A program made the position numbers and the translations under genes. A DNA stretch of 64,000 nucleotides. Origin: Cavia porcellus. Lineage: Eukaryota; Chordata; Mammalia; Rodentia; Caviidae. Shown here piece after piece: positions 46,573-59,499 of the stretch (the first letter of the stretch is position 1; each line of letters starts with the position of its first letter). The stretch is taken from positions 15,444,001 through 15,508,000 of the forward strand of contig NW_026947492.1 in the NCBI RefSeq assembly GCF_034190915.1, in the 5' to 3' direction. The notes below the pieces were generated by a model. That model was not told where the DNA came from. It worked only from the letters and a program-made list of their open reading frames with translations, and did not search any database.

Positions 46573-47040
46573 ACAGTTTTACAATAATAGTTGGAAGCTT
46601 TAATATGCCAATTTTAATAAAGCATAAGCATCTTAAAAGGAATATAACGTGATGAAAAGATTTAAACAACTCTGTGAATCAACCAGACTTAACAGACATA
46701 TATAGAAAATAACCCAATGCCAGCATGGGGCATTCCCCAGGACAGCCCACACTATGTCCCTATCTTCAATCACAAAACACATCTCAATCCATTTAGAAAG
46801 CTTGAAATAATACAAAATATATTCTCCAACTACAATGAAAGAAAGACAAAAGTGAATAATAGATAGAAAACTGGAAGATTTACAAATACATGAAAAGTAA
46901 ATATAATGTACTTCTAAGTATATGATGGATCAAAGAAGAGAATAAAAGAAATGAGAAAACAGTTTGAGGAAAATGAAAAATGAAGATAGGATAAACCAAA
47001 ACTTGTAGGATACAACAAAAGCTTTGCTAGAGAGCTAGTA

Positions 47041-47050
47041 CAGACAGACA

Positions 47051-47090
<40 letters not shown>
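47041..47090. repeat. (CAGA)n/(CA)n microsatellite
   Basis: CAGACAGACAGA passes into about 36 bases of CA. Confidence 0.95.
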
Positions 47091-47091
<1 letters not shown>

Positions 47092-47759
47092 CAGAACCCC
47101 AGAAAAGAGAACATAATAAAGATTAGAGTGACAATATAGGAGAAAACTTTATAGCAAAAATATGGAAACAATAAGCAAAACAAGAAAAAAAGAAATAGAA
47201 AAAGAAAATTTGGTTCAAAAATTAGATCTATGGAATTTACAAAACTTTAGTTAAGACAACAAAGGAAAAAGAGCTAAAACAAATAGTTACATTTTAAAAG
47301 TTGTGTGGTCATTTCATTTGACAGTCAGTCACTCATTTATGAAAACTGTTTTTCCAAATCAGAAAGCAAAATATAATTATTTGTAAAGCAATTAGTTTAA
47401 AAATTATTACCAGGATACATATCTACCTCTCTACAATAATCTGAAATCTTTGAAAAACAGTTCATTTTTCAAAGAAAATTTGCATTTATAATGAAAAAAG
47501 AATTTAAAATTCCAGTGAATTTAAAAAATTAAAATTAAAAATAATTACTTTCAAAAGAAGCTTCAAATCTATTAAATAGTACTAATAAATTATGTAAAGA
47601 GAATGCCAAAAAGTAAAATTTCCACAATATACAAAAATTTGAAGTGATGTTGTATGTACTATGTACAATCCTGATATCAGTGCCTACAAAGACAGTATGG
47701 AAAAAAACACTAAAGGCTGATTTCATCAATGAATGGTCACACAAAAGTCCTTAAACTAA

Positions 47760-48145
47760 TGCAGTTGACGCTATGCATTCATGGATTATCTATTTGTGGG
47801 TTCAACCATTGATCAAAATGTAGCTGGGCTGTGAGGGGTGCATCTGTACTACACATATATAAACAGGTGTGTCATCATTATGTTCTAAATAATGTACCAT
47901 AATGACGATTTACATAGCATTTACATTGTGCTCAGTATAATGAGTAATTTAGAGGTGACTTAAAGTATGTGGGAGGATGTGTGTGGCTTTAGAGAAATGC
48001 TGTGCTGTTTTATGTGGAGGACTTGAACATCAATGGGTTTTGGTATCTGAGGTATAGATACCTGGGAACAGATCCTCACAGATGCAAAGAACATGCATTA
48101 TACACCAAATATACATCAATGGTATATTGAAATATCATCCAGAAG
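47760..48145 (-). mobile_element. MER2/Tigger-like DNA transposon remnant
   Basis: Text such as 'tttacatagcatttacattg', 'agaggtgacttaaagtatgtgg', 'ggacttgaacatcaatggg' and 'ttttggtatctgaggtatag' is the hallmark of a TcMar-Tigger (MER2-type) end. It is old and has no transposase frame. Confidence 0.65.
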
Positions 48146-49060
48146 GTTTAGAGTCTATGCAATTAAAGATTGTTCCAAAATTATTTCATAAAATTAATAA
48201 AATTAATACAATTTTATGAAATTTCATAAAATTAATCCAATTAAAATATATTGATAATCTCAGTAGTTGACTTATGTTCTTCCAGTTTGTAATTTGAAAT
48301 AAAACAACACTTAAAAATGTACTAACCTAGCATAAAATTACCTTATTTCAACAAAGCAAAAAGCCATATATAACATTGGTATGAGAAACAAAACACAAAG
48401 ACCTCCACTATTATCTAATGTTTTCCTGGGTTTATAATTACTTCAACCAACTGAAGAATACCTAAGAGTATTCTTTTAAAGACAAAGCTAAGTCTTACTA
48501 ATAAAGGATTTGGTAGAATCTTCAGAACAGTCAAACCACATAAATTGTTAAATGATTAAAAAAAAAACACCACAAACCAAAGGCAAAGACTTAAAAAAAA
48601 AAAGACAATTTGGAAATTTAAAAATGTTTTTTAGAAAAATTTTAGTCCTTAAAATTGGAAATTTTCATAGATTTAAATGGATAATAAAAACATTAAGGAG
48701 AAAAAAAATCAGAAAAACTCTAGATGACATAGTATGAGTATTAGAATAGATGAGGCCTTTCTAAACATAAAAAGCCTACAGACTTTGAAATAACACTTTG
48801 ACTTAGGAAGCTGCTGTTGTCTACGAAACTGTCAAGAACATAATGATTTTTATAAATTACAAACACATACACCTTGCACATATTTAACTGCCTGTATATG
48901 TATATACATACATTAGTACACACACGCAGTGTATGTTTACTGTGTATGTAAAGAGAACTGCTATTCTTAACAAATAAGGAACTAGATAAAACAGTACCAT
49001 TCTATAGGTCATGGAAGAACTGTTAAACTGCAAGAGAAATTTTCATCTTAAAAATGCAGG
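48146..49060. other. Intergenic, probable old L1 debris
   Basis: A-rich text ('aacattaaggagaaaaaaaatc', 'tagatgacatagtatgag') hints at L1, but it is too decayed to assign. Confidence 0.3.
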
Positions 49061-49065
49061 GGCTG

Positions 49066-49147
49066 GGGATTTAGCTCAGTGGCATAAGCACCTGCCTTGC
49101 AAGCAGGTGGTTGTGAGTTCGATCCCCGGCACCACTAAAAAAAAATT
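49066..49147 (+). mobile_element. ID SINE, best-preserved copy
   Basis: GGGGCTGGGGATTTAGCTCA starts it. The A box (TTTAGCTCAGTGGCATAAGC region) and B box (GAGTTCGATCCCC) of a Pol III promoter are both present, then GGCACC and poly(A). It is the cleanest copy in the window and may stand for the family's head sequence. Confidence 0.92.
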
Positions 49148-51750
49148 AAAAATACATTTTAAAGTTAGAATGTTTTAAAAAATGGAAAATTCTGTAAAAA
49201 TTGATAATATTTATAAGTGGCAAGAGTGTGATAATATACCCAAACTGCACAAATTTTCTTAAAATTGAGATATCAGAAACATTCGTTTGAATGTGCATAT
49301 ATCCAAGGGACTCTTTCTAAGACATCAGTAAGTTTGAGGATTTTGTGATGTATACAATTTAACCTCTTTAATGTGCATCAAACTTAGCCATTATTTAAAT
49401 GACTTGAAATCTTAAGATAATTATGCAAAAAAAACCCTATTAATATAAATTGGGAGCCCTGCTTGGTGTGAGTAAGTTACTAGTTGGGCAGAATTTGGAG
49501 TTCAAAAAAAAAAAGCAGAGAACAAGGAAGTGAGAGTAAAGAAGTCAGCTGGATTCTTACTTTCCTAGAGAATCTTTTTTCTCATTTCTGCATTTAAATA
49601 TAATTCATGTAGTACTTGTGGTTATAAAATGGAACACAAAAGAAGCAAATAACTTTGGAGACAATGAATTGCACGTTTCATCTTTGAATTTCTGGGCTAT
49701 GATGTGGCGAGAAGATAATTTGTCCTACAGGGATGAATTACTTGGGTCACTGCCTTTTCATGTTTTTGTCCTTGGGGTTGGGCTGGCCCCTGAGACATGT
49801 GGCTTCAGAGCATGCAGAGCCCTGCCTGCCCCACATGTGCCATGGACCAGTTCTGACAGTAATCCCTTCGTGCTACAATTTTCCAACTTTAATTTCAGAA
49901 AACTCTCTCAAGGATTTAATGAAATGTTTGCCATCTTAAATGTTTAGATGCAAATATATATCTATATCTGGATATCTTAAATGAGAACTCCAGGTGAGTA
50001 AATCATATCAATTTTATATTTACCTTTAGCTTTTTCTCATTCATTTGGAGATTTCAAGGCTGAGTATTTCTACTGGTATTTAGCCTTGGTGGTGCCTGTC
50101 CCTCACCTTGGGAACTTAAGGTGTCATCACACCTATCTGGTCTTCATTCTGAGAAACTACCATGCAAGCCACTTTTCTTGATATGCCTTCTTCACTTTCA
50201 GGATGGAGAATAGTATTAAAATTAGACTGTTTCTGCTCTAAATAGAAATATATGTTCTCTTAAGTGGAGTAACTTATCAAAGATTTAAACATCTGTAGTA
50301 GTTCTAGTAGCTAATCCCCAGAACGTTTACTTGAATTTAAAATTCTAATGTCACAGCTAGTAGATACTGCATAACCTATCATGGAAAGTCGAGGACCTAG
50401 TCAGTCCTTTATCTACTTTTCCAATGTCATCTCATACCCAATTTCTATTTCAAAATGAACATTTTGACTTTGCCTTCCATGGTCACATGTCCACATATTT
50501 TCTAAATTTATCCCTTCCTTTTGAAATTCATCATGCCTTTTTCATCTTTATGACTGCTAACTATCTTTTCCAAATTTCAAGATATAGCCATAAATATATT
50601 CATATTCAAGATACTGCTGCCTGTCATTCTTCTAGGCACAGGCCAAATGCTTTTTATGCCTTGCTTTATTTTACACTTACCCCCATCTTACAGGGAGGTG
50701 TCATTGTCATTGAACAGTTCTAGGAACTGCAATGTCAGCACCATTGCCCACAGTTTACACATTAGATCAGAGAAGTTACAGATTGACTCAAGCATTCACA
50801 GTTCATAGGTTCCAAAGTCACGGTTTGTGCAGACACGTTGAGCTCCAGGGTACCTGTAACCTTCTCTAGGAAAGTTTGCTTTTATAGAGACAGCAAATGT
50901 TAGCATCATTGATCTCTTCTTAGCTGCCAAGTGTAGAGGTCCTGAGATGAAGGAAAAATACATTCCTCAGTCATCCAAGCTGGGGAAACTTTTCCCTTTG
51001 GCATTATATCTGAGACACTTACCACATTTTAAATTTATTATAAATTTTTATTTTGTTCACAATTACGCAAACTAAGAAAATGTACATCTTAAGTAATTTC
51101 ATTATTATAATTTCTAGTAGTCTGTTTTATACAACATACTCTGAGATTAGCTGATCACTAAATTAGGTAAAATAGAAAATTCACACATGATGTACAGAAT
51201 GATACTTTAAAATGTATGTTAGAGAAATCCCCTCTGTTCTGGTTAAAAACCTAAAATCTGCCATGATACTTCACCTGATAAGGTATATTGCTATGAAACT
51301 CTATTTTGAGCATGATGAACTTGAATGAGTTCTCTCTGTCTTATTTAGTATTACCTGTAGTAGTAAATTGCTTAAACCCACACAGAAGTTAGGAAAGTGT
51401 CACGTCTTTTTTCTATATCTTGGATTATTTAATATTTAAAGTGTCTCAGTGAGATTGAGGGTACATTCGTATTTCATTTCACATACAGGAACACTAAATT
51501 TGAGAGAGATTGAACAAATTTCCAAATGCCAAATATATTTTAATGCAAAGTCAGAACTAGAATTTAGATTATCAGCCACAAGTTTTGCCTATATTACAGT
51601 TTGTGTTTAGCATACGAAGACACTGACAGAGAAAATTATGTGGCACCGTATCACTGCTACACCACTGTCCTTGAAGGTCACCGAGATAGAGCTTGAGATT
51701 TTTTCATTGCTCTAAGAACTTTCTGTGGTGATGGAAATACTTTATGTCTA
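49148..51750. other. Intergenic, no gene seen
   Basis: Unassigned AT-rich sequence. Open frames at 49618-49947 and 50424-50723 have no domains and the usual look of chance frames. Confidence 0.4.
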
Positions 51751-51754
51751 CACT

Positions 51755-51905
51755 GATCATATTGTTTGAACAATGTTTCATACCCATTCCTTGTACTCTG
51801 AACACCTACTATGATGATAACAATATGCAATATGTTAATTTTTGTTACTCTGCCCTTAGCCTGTTTTGAAACTGTTTTATTGTTATTTTTTCTCTTTAAA
51901 ATGTA
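51755..51905 (+). mobile_element. 3' end fragment of the modular L1 family
   Basis: One module: 'gatgataacaatatgcaatatg', 'ttaatttttgttactctgcc', 'cctgttttgaaactg', then TTTCTCTTTAAAATGTAAAA. Compare 61925-62075 (antisense) and 44590-44818. Confidence 0.65.
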
Positions 51906-51959
51906 AAACCACATTAACTTCTCACCACGTAGTATGTTCAAATAAATTTGACATGTGTA

Positions 51960-53455
51960 ACATAAAAACTTTCTTATTTTTGAATTTAATTTATAATTTC
52001 CTATTATAAATTGACAAGTTATAGTTGTATGTGTATATGGGATAAAAGTGATATATATGTAGCATATATGACATAAAATTGTTATAGTCATAGTGGACAT
52101 GCACATGCAGTGGACACCACCCAACTTATTCCTCCTGTCTAACTGAAATTTTGTAATCTGTGGCCAACCTATCTCTATTCTTCCCTCTCCATAGCTTCTG
52201 GTAATCATCTTTCTGTTCTATGAGTTCACAGGTATTAATCCCACAGATAAGTGAGGACATAAGATATTTGTGCCTGGCTTATTTCACTTAACAAAATGTC
52301 CTTGTTGTAAATGGCAGAACCTTCTGTGGAGGGCAGGATAGTATTTCATAGCGAATTCCTGCCACATTTGCCTTACCATTCACCCATTGATGAGCACGAA
52401 GGTTGCGTTTGTAACTTGGCTGTTATGAGTAATGCTGAAGTGAACATGGAAGTGTAGTTACCTCGCTAACACACTGACTTCAAATCCTTCGGATATCAGT
52501 ATCCAGAAATGAGATTGTTTGATCACAGGGTAATTCTGTTTTGTTTGATGGAAGTTATACACACAGTTTTCCATATGGTTGTGCTAGCTTGCATTCTCAC
52601 CAACAGTGTGTAAGTGTTCCTTTTTCTTTTACATTTTCACAAATGCTTCTCTTTTGCCCTTTGGATTATAGCCATTCTGACAGGTATGAGGTGACATCTC
52701 ACTGTGACTTTAATTTGTTATTCTCTAAGGATTAGTAATGTTGGACATTTTTATATATATGTTGATGATTTGAATGTCTTCATTTCAGAAATTGCTATTC
52801 ACAACTTTCTCCTTTTAAAAAATCAAGTCATTTATTTTTTTCTATTGAATTGTCAAGATATTTATACCTTATGATAGTTTGCAAATATATCCCTCTGTTT
52901 TGTGAGTTTTCTTTCTATTCTGGCTCTTGTATTCTTTGCAGTACAGGATCTTTTTAGTTTGATGCAATCTTCTTGGTCTATTTTTGCTTTTGTTTCCTGA
53001 ACTTTTGGCATCAAGTCCAAAAATCACTGACTAGATAACTGTCATGTGGTTTTTTCTCTAGGTTTTCTTCCAGGGGCTCCACAGAGATTGGTCCTGAATG
53101 TAAATGTTTCTTCCATTTTGAGTTGATTTTTGTATATGGTATGAAATAAGGATTCAGTTTCATTCTTCTGGATATGGATACCCAGTTTTTCTAATACCCT
53201 ATTGAAGAGACTGTCCTTTTTAAATTCTGTGTTCTCAGATGTGGCTATGGTTTACTGCATTGGTCAGCACAAGCTTAAATTATTCTCATTGGAGCTAAAG
53301 AGTTTCATAAAGTTGAATTTAAAAAAAAGATTTTTAGTAATTTTATCCATTTTTCCTAACTCCTACCTTGTTCTGATATTTAATTCTTTATTTTTCAATG
53401 TCTTAATTTTTATTCAGGTATCACTGAAATATATTTAAGGTAAAAAAATATAATA
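51960..53455 (-). mobile_element. Old L1 3' half, antisense
   Basis: The antisense 3'UTR (51990-52200) is followed by backwards ORF2 text: 'gcctggcttatttcacttaac', 'tgctagcttgcattctcaccaacagtgtg', 'ctgacaggtatgaggtgacatctc', 'tggatatggatacccagttttt'. It is long and continuous but decayed. Confidence 0.85.
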
Positions 53456-55075
53456 GCACAGTTTTATAGAATGGGTGCTCAGTTTGTTGGATGCAATATC
53501 ACCTTTATACCAAGCCAATAGGACAGCTAGGCAGCCCCTCTCTGACCATTTCCTTTCATGAGGCAAGATGACGGCATGGCCACATAAAATGCCCATCTGG
53601 AGTCTCCCATCCCCACCAACTTTCTCAAATGACCCTGAGCTCATTTCCAGTGTCTTCTGCAGAGCTGCTTCTCAATGGCTGAATGGTGATGGGTTTGACT
53701 CTTTCTATGGCTGAGAGGTAGCCAAGGAGTAACTGATGTCTTCTGAATGGCAGTGTACCTGGAAGGAAAGAAAAAAGGAAGACAAAATTCTTTCTTTCCT
53801 TTTATGCTTCAGGGCAGACCTCTAGGTGACCAAGAATTCGACAAGCTTAGTCTTCTGCGTATTATTTGTCCAGTGAGCAAGAGAGTATTTCATTTAGCAG
53901 TTTTTATTAGTTTGAGTTGTAGCTCTAAACTGTAAGGACTTGTATGTTAATGTTGATCTTCATTTGCACTTTTGCTTTGCAAATATCAGGCCTGATTAGA
54001 TGACTGAATGACTGAATTGGTGGATGCCTTTGAGTGCTTCCTTTAATAATTTGCTAATCGGCTGCATGACTCAGCACACAGGTGAAGATGCAAGACCTAC
54101 TGTGGGTGTGGTGATGGGGGGTTCACAGGAAGAGATTATGCCTACAAACTGCGTGTGGTCAATAACCAACACCAGAATTCTATGCATTCATTCAGTAAGT
54201 ATATTTTTGATTTATTACATATCTAGTGCATTTAATATTCTGGTTTGGAAAAATAAATGAGATACAATCTATGTTTGAGATCTTATGAGCTGGTAGGAGA
54301 AACAAATGATTCAGTGATTCAATGGAGAATGAAGCTACATACATTTATCACATTATAAAAAGCAAGGGACATTTGTCATTCTTCCATCAGTTGAAAGAGT
54401 TCCTATTATAAATTTTGTAGGCAGTTGGAGAGAGGGGTTGTGAAATATGTGAAATATACAGTGTCATCAAAAATACTGTGAATGTAAAAATTTTTTAAAA
54501 ATTACCACTGTAAAAGACACATTGTCATTAATCCCTCTCAGTGTATTTGCCTTTACTTTTAACACTTACCTCATATTTCTTGTCACTTTATGAAACAGTC
54601 CTGGAGGTCACATATTATGAATGTCTTTAATTGCTCTATTGTGGCTGCCTTGATATCCTGAGTAGATTCAAAATGTTTAACTTTCTTAGCCATAATGACC
54701 TTAAGGAAGAGTATTTGTTTTATATCTCATTTAACTTTAAATGTTTAATACATCTGGAATTTAAATTTTATATACAGAATTTGCAGATCAAAAATTATTT
54801 TTTCTAAAAACAGGTTTGTTAGAAATTCTTCTTTCAGTAATCTACTAATTTAAGGCACTCTTTTTATCCAATGTTAAACTGTTAAATATAGTATGTGTGC
54901 ATGTATCTATTCTGTTCCACTTGTACTTTTTATACTTACAATACAACATGTTCTTTTCTGTAAATATACTGTATTTTAAATATGTGGCAATTTAAGATCC
55001 ACTTAATTTTTTAAAATATTCTTGGCTTTTAGCTTATTTCTGACTTGAAAGCGTTTAGAAAGATTCTTTAAAGTT
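53456..55075. other. Intergenic, mostly unassigned
   Basis: A GC-richer island at 53470-53730 has no recognisable coding content. The rest is AT-rich. Confidence 0.4.
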
Positions 55076-55079
55076 GCTA

Positions 55080-55685
55080 TTCAACATTGTAGCTGATATA
55101 TTATTGGAGTTAAAAAATTATAGAACTGTTGAACTTTGTCAAAAGTTCTTTCTGCAGTTGTAAGGTGTTTCTGTCTTTGATTCTTTGTTTCGTTAATGTG
55201 TTGTACTACATTAATTTGTCCATGCTGAGTGCATTTTGGAGCTAAATCCCACATGATCATGGTGTATGGTCTTTTTAATATTCTGTTGAATTTTGTTGGA
55301 TAAAATTTTATTGAGGATTTTTGAATTTCTATTAGTCATTAATGTCAGATGTTCTGTGGTTTTCCTGCAGAGTCTTTGTGTCATTTTGGTATCAAAATAA
55401 TTCTGGCTTCATACAATAAGTTTGTAAGTTTTCTTCCCTTTATTTTTTTGGTACTGGGATTTGAACTCATGACCTCACACTTTGCCAGTTAGATGCTTGT
55501 GCTGCTGAGTTTTATCCCTGGCCCTTTTTTCTATTTTTTTGCAGTTCTTTAAGAATGACTAATGTTAATTCTTTGAACACTTTGTAGAATTCATCAGTGA
55601 TATAGGCTGGTTGGAAATTTTTTTGGTGGAAGAGTTTTGATTGCTGTTTCATCCTCCTTATTTGCACATTTATTTAGTGTGGTAT
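55080..55685 (-). mobile_element. Old L1 ORF2, antisense, split by an ID SINE
   Basis: 'gtaaggtgtttctgtctttgattc', 'ccacatgatcatggtgtatgg', 'ttttggtatcaaaataattctggcttcata' and, after the SINE, 'tttgtagaattcatcagtgatatagg' are reversed L1 reverse-transcriptase region text. Confidence 0.8.
55447..55525 (-). mobile_element. ID SINE, diverged
   Basis: Minus strand 'gggccagggataaaactcagc', core, 'catgagttcaaatcccagtacc' and an A tail (the T run at 55444-55449). Confidence 0.8.
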
Positions 55686-55689
55686 TTCC

Positions 55690-57540
55690 ATAAATGTGTA
55701 TACTGGGCACTGTTTAAATCCAACTACTCTTAATTACCCCTTTTCCATTTGTCCTTTTCTATATTAGCAGTACATCATTTTCATTGCTGTAAATATATTA
55801 TACTGTTGCACTTCTGGCAATGTAAGATCCACTCTCCCCACTTCCTGATACCTAGTAACCACTATTATAGTTTCAGTTCTGCATTTTTAGTTTTCATATA
55901 TGAAAGAGAACATGCAGTAATTGTCCTTCTGTGTCAGGTTTATTTCACTTGACACAATGTCCCTTTGTTTACCTCTGGCTGTTTTTCAGTTTTGATTTTT
56001 TTAATTAGTATATGTTTGAAGTGATCAGATCAGATCAGATTCCTCCTGTGCAGATGGTACATGTGTACCACATACTTCAATCCTTTTGTCTTCCCCTTCC
56101 TCTCTTCTCTCTCTGCTTCACTCTGTTGCTTGGACTCCTTCCCATGTACATTTCCTTTTATCTATATTTTACTTTGATCCTTATGTATAGTTTGGGGTGA
56201 GCTTAAAGTCTGTGTGTCTGATTTATTTCACTTAACATTATGATCTCAAGGTGCACCATTTTCTGACAAACCACTCAAATTTATCCATTTTTTGTGGCAA
56301 AGCAGTACTCTATTTTGTATAAATAGCACACTTTCCTGATTCATTCATCTGCTGATGGACATTTTTGAGATTTAGCTACCATGACTTATGTTGGTATAAA
56401 CATAGCTATGTAGGAATCACTGTAAGGTGACACCTTTAATGCTTTCAAGAAGGTACCTGCAAGAGGAACAGATGGATCAAATGAAAACTCTAGTTTTAGT
56501 TTTTTCAGGAATTTTTATACTGATTTCTACAGTGGTTGCACTAGTTTATATTCTCACCAACAGTGTAAAAGGTACTTTTCCCCCCATAGCTTTATCATCA
56601 TTTGTTATTTGATTCTTGACAATGGGCTTTTTTTTCTGAAATGTGATGGAATATGTGTTATTTTAATTTACATTTCTCTAATTTCCAGAGATGTTGAACA
56701 TTTTTCATGTATTTAGTAGTTATTCGTACTTCTTCTGAGAAATGTCTATTTCAGTTGGCATTTTTTTGATTTGGTCTTTTATTTTTGGGAGTTTAAATTT
56801 TGCCATTTTTATATATTCTAGATATTAGTCTTCTGTCTGAGGAATAGTTGAAAATTTTTCCTTGCCATCCTGAAGGTTGTCTGTTTACTCTGCTCACTCC
56901 TTGGCTATATAGAAGCTTTTTTTTAAAAAAAAAAAACTAGATACGATCTATTTGTTGATCTTTGTTATTATTTCTTGTGCAGTTGTGGTTCTCTTCAGAA
57001 AGTCCTTACCTATACACATGTTTTTAAGAATTTTACTTATTTTATCCTCCAGAAAATATCCTTCTGTTTTAACATTTAAACATTTCATCCATTAAGTTCT
57101 TTATTCTTTTGTCTTTCTGGGCTTCACTGATGTCGAGATTTATAATTTTGTTCGATGACTTTGTCCCTTTTCTCTCACATATTCCTTCTTTCATTTCCTA
57201 CTGCTCATAGGATAGTTTCTTGACTTGATTTTCTGTGTTTCTTATAGAAATTTTTATCATGGCTGTCAATTTTTTATGTTCAAACGTTCTTTGTTGGTAG
57301 TTGATTGATGGTTTTCATACCATTTTGTTCTTCATTTATAGAAATTATTTCTTTTAGAGTCTATCTGAGAACATTATGCTGTTTTCTTAGTGCATATTGA
57401 TTATATAATGAGTTTTGTTCTGGCATTTTCATACTTGCATATAACATACCTTGATCATGTCTACCCCCTGGTACACATTTTAAAATTTCCCTTTATTTTC
57501 TGTATTATCTCTGTTTCCTTGAAATTTACTTGAAAGCCTT
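55690..57540 (-). mobile_element. Old L1 3' half, antisense
   Basis: 'tgtgtcaggtttatttcacttgac', a second 'ctgatttatttcacttaacatt' at 56219, 'gtttatattctcaccaacagtg', 'tgagaaatgtctatttcagttgg' and 'gagtttaaattttgcc' are reversed L1 ORF2 text. The doubled 'atttcactt' landmark (55942 and 56224) implies two overlapping L1 3' ends. Confidence 0.8.
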
Positions 57541-58025
57541 GTTATTTTGCTGTCTTACTGGAGGTTTCCTGAAGTGTGTTAACATACTGAGAGAGACTTT
57601 GGAAAGCTGATTAGAAACTGAGTGTGGATAGGGTTGCTCTCTGATAAGCTTTGCTTTCCAGTAAGATCATTATTATGCTTAAGAAATATCCCAAACATCA
57701 ACAAATAGAATTTTTCTTTTTATTAAGCACTCCATTTTTATCAGTGGAGTGAGCAGGGGAGATGTAGGTAGTAATTTGAAGCCTATCTTCTGCCCCAAGA
57801 TTCTTACAATCTCAGACCTACCCTGTACCTTCTGGACAATCATGGATGAACAGGTTCAGGTGTTTCATGTACAACTATTGTGAACTAGCTGTAGAGTGGG
57901 ATACTATGGAAATACAGTAAGGACTTTAGATTCTTCCTAAACAATAATACCTCTAAAATAAAAGGTTTAATGTACAAATGCTATCCAAATTTATAATAAT
58001 ATACTCAAGAAAATAATTTGTGTAT
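57541..58025. other. Intergenic, no gene seen
   Basis: Nothing assigned. Confidence 0.35.
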
Positions 58026-58029
58026 TGCA

Positions 58030-58182
58030 TTCTTTTTTTTAAATCTTTTTGAGACTATGAAGTTCAGGCTGTCCTTGGGCTTGCTTTGTAGCCCAGGCTG
58101 GTCTCAAACTTGCAGTGATTGTCCTGCCTCAGCCTCCAGAGTCCTGGGATTAAAAGAGTGTGCCACCATACCCAGCTGTTGT
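58030..58182 (-). mobile_element. B1/7SL-like SINE
   Basis: Minus strand: 'cagctgggtatggtggcacac', 'ggaggctgaggcaggacaatc', 'agaccagcctgggctac', with the A tail as the T run at 58033-58042. Confidence 0.9.
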
Positions 58183-58259
58183 GTATTACATTTAAATGAT
58201 CTCATGGTTCACCAAAAGAAAAATCTAATGTCTTATTTATGACTGAGCTTAATTCGATA

Positions 58260-59450
58260 TTTGGATTTTTTGGCCAGATCGTAAGTCATATTATTCTGAT
58301 TCTCTGTCCCAATTTTCTTTTTATAATTGGGGTGGCAATAGTGTCTATCTCTTAAGTAATAAGAGATGAATAAATTTATTATATACAGTTTAGTAACTTC
58401 CTAAGAAATATTTATGTTCATTACTTAATTATATTTATTATTATTATGCATGTTCTTACAAAGTTGTATTATCACTGTAGTTATTTTTGACATTTTTATT
58501 GTCTTTGGGCAGTGTTTTGTAGTTTTCTTTGTTGTGTTCCTACAAGTGTTAAGGTAAATTTATTCTTGAGCATTATTGAGTAATAACTTTAAAAATATCA
58601 ATATTTTCTTCTAGTATCTAGACTATTAAATAACCTTTTCTTACAAAAATCACCTATTCACCATGTTTTTATAGGATCCTGCTAAATTTATTGAATTATC
58701 CTAATGCTTCTTTTTCTTCTTTAACAATTTACCCGTGCACAATTATGTTGTTTGCAAATAGAAACAATTTGGCTTTTCTTTCCATATGTCTTCTGTTTCT
58801 TTGATATTCACTAAAAGATGCCATGATTTCTTTGTTCCTGAATAGGAATATTGTATGTTTCATCACTAAGTATAAGATCAACGTTAGTTTGCTTGTAATA
58901 ACTTTTATTAGATTGAGAAAATGGTTTTCCAGGCTGAGGCGTAGTGTGATTGCCACAAGTTCGAGGCCAACCTGGGATACAAAGTGAGTTCAGGAGCAGC
59001 CTGAACTATATATAGTGAGACTTTGTCTCAACCTCTACTCCACCAATAAAAGAGAATATGATTTTCTGTTCTTAACTATTATGAGTGAATGTTGAATCTT
59101 ATCAAATGCTTTTTCCCTCTATTAATTAAAATGATCAACTTTCCCTTTTCTTCACTGTTTACATTTTGTGTTAACCCTTTATGAGTTAAATCTGACTTTA
59201 TCATGATATACTATCATATATATGCCACACAGATGTCATATATCAAGGTTGCTATTATTAATGTGATATGACTACTGATGTTGTAATTACCTGGATGAAG
59301 TAGTTTCTGACCAGTTTTCCACCTGGAAACTTACTATTTTCTTCATATCTTCCATATTACAGTGTTGGAAAGAAACATTATAATTTATACTTAAGAAATG
59401 AGCACTGGCTTCTTCTCTTTGGAGACTATCTCAATTATTTGAAGTTCTTG
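58260..59450 (-). mobile_element. Old L1 ORF2, antisense, split by a SINE
   Basis: 'gttgtgttcctacaagtgttaagg', 'tttttataggatcctgctaaattta' and 'gtttgcaaatagaaacaatttgg' before the SINE, and 'gttgaatcttatcaaatgcttttt' after it, are reversed L1 reverse-transcriptase region text. Confidence 0.75.
58930..59062 (+). mobile_element. B1/7SL-like SINE, 5' truncated
   Basis: 'ccaggctgaggcgtagtgtga', 'acaagttcgaggccaacctg', 'gcagcctgaactatatatag', 'tgagactttgtctcaacc' and an A-rich end. The usual GC-rich head is missing. Confidence 0.8.
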
Positions 59451-59499
59451 GGCGAAGGAGATTTGACCATGTTCCTCCGTTTATTTGTGATTCAATCAT

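Larger units (their letters stand above)
46040..47500 (+). mobile_element. Old L1 ORF2 fragment, sense, with insertions
   Basis: 'gagacttactttggacccaagg', 'agattgaaagagaaaggatg' and 'tgtaaatattaaccaagaaag' are L1 ORF2 endonuclease/linker text. Further ORF2-like text continues to about 47220 around the SINE and (CA)n. It is strongly decayed. Confidence 0.6.

Noticed and set aside
47041..47090. Regular repeats as a possible CRISPR array
   Set aside because: Dinucleotide microsatellite in a mammalian genome; no spacers.
49066..49147. tRNA-Ala-like sequence as a real tRNA gene
   Set aside because: The acceptor and anticodon arms do not pair as a tRNA and a poly(A) tail follows; it is a SINE with Pol III boxes.
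51678..52208. 176-codon minus-strand frame
   Set aside because: It spans a modular L1 3' end and an antisense L1 3'UTR; composition is A/T-driven and no domain is visible.
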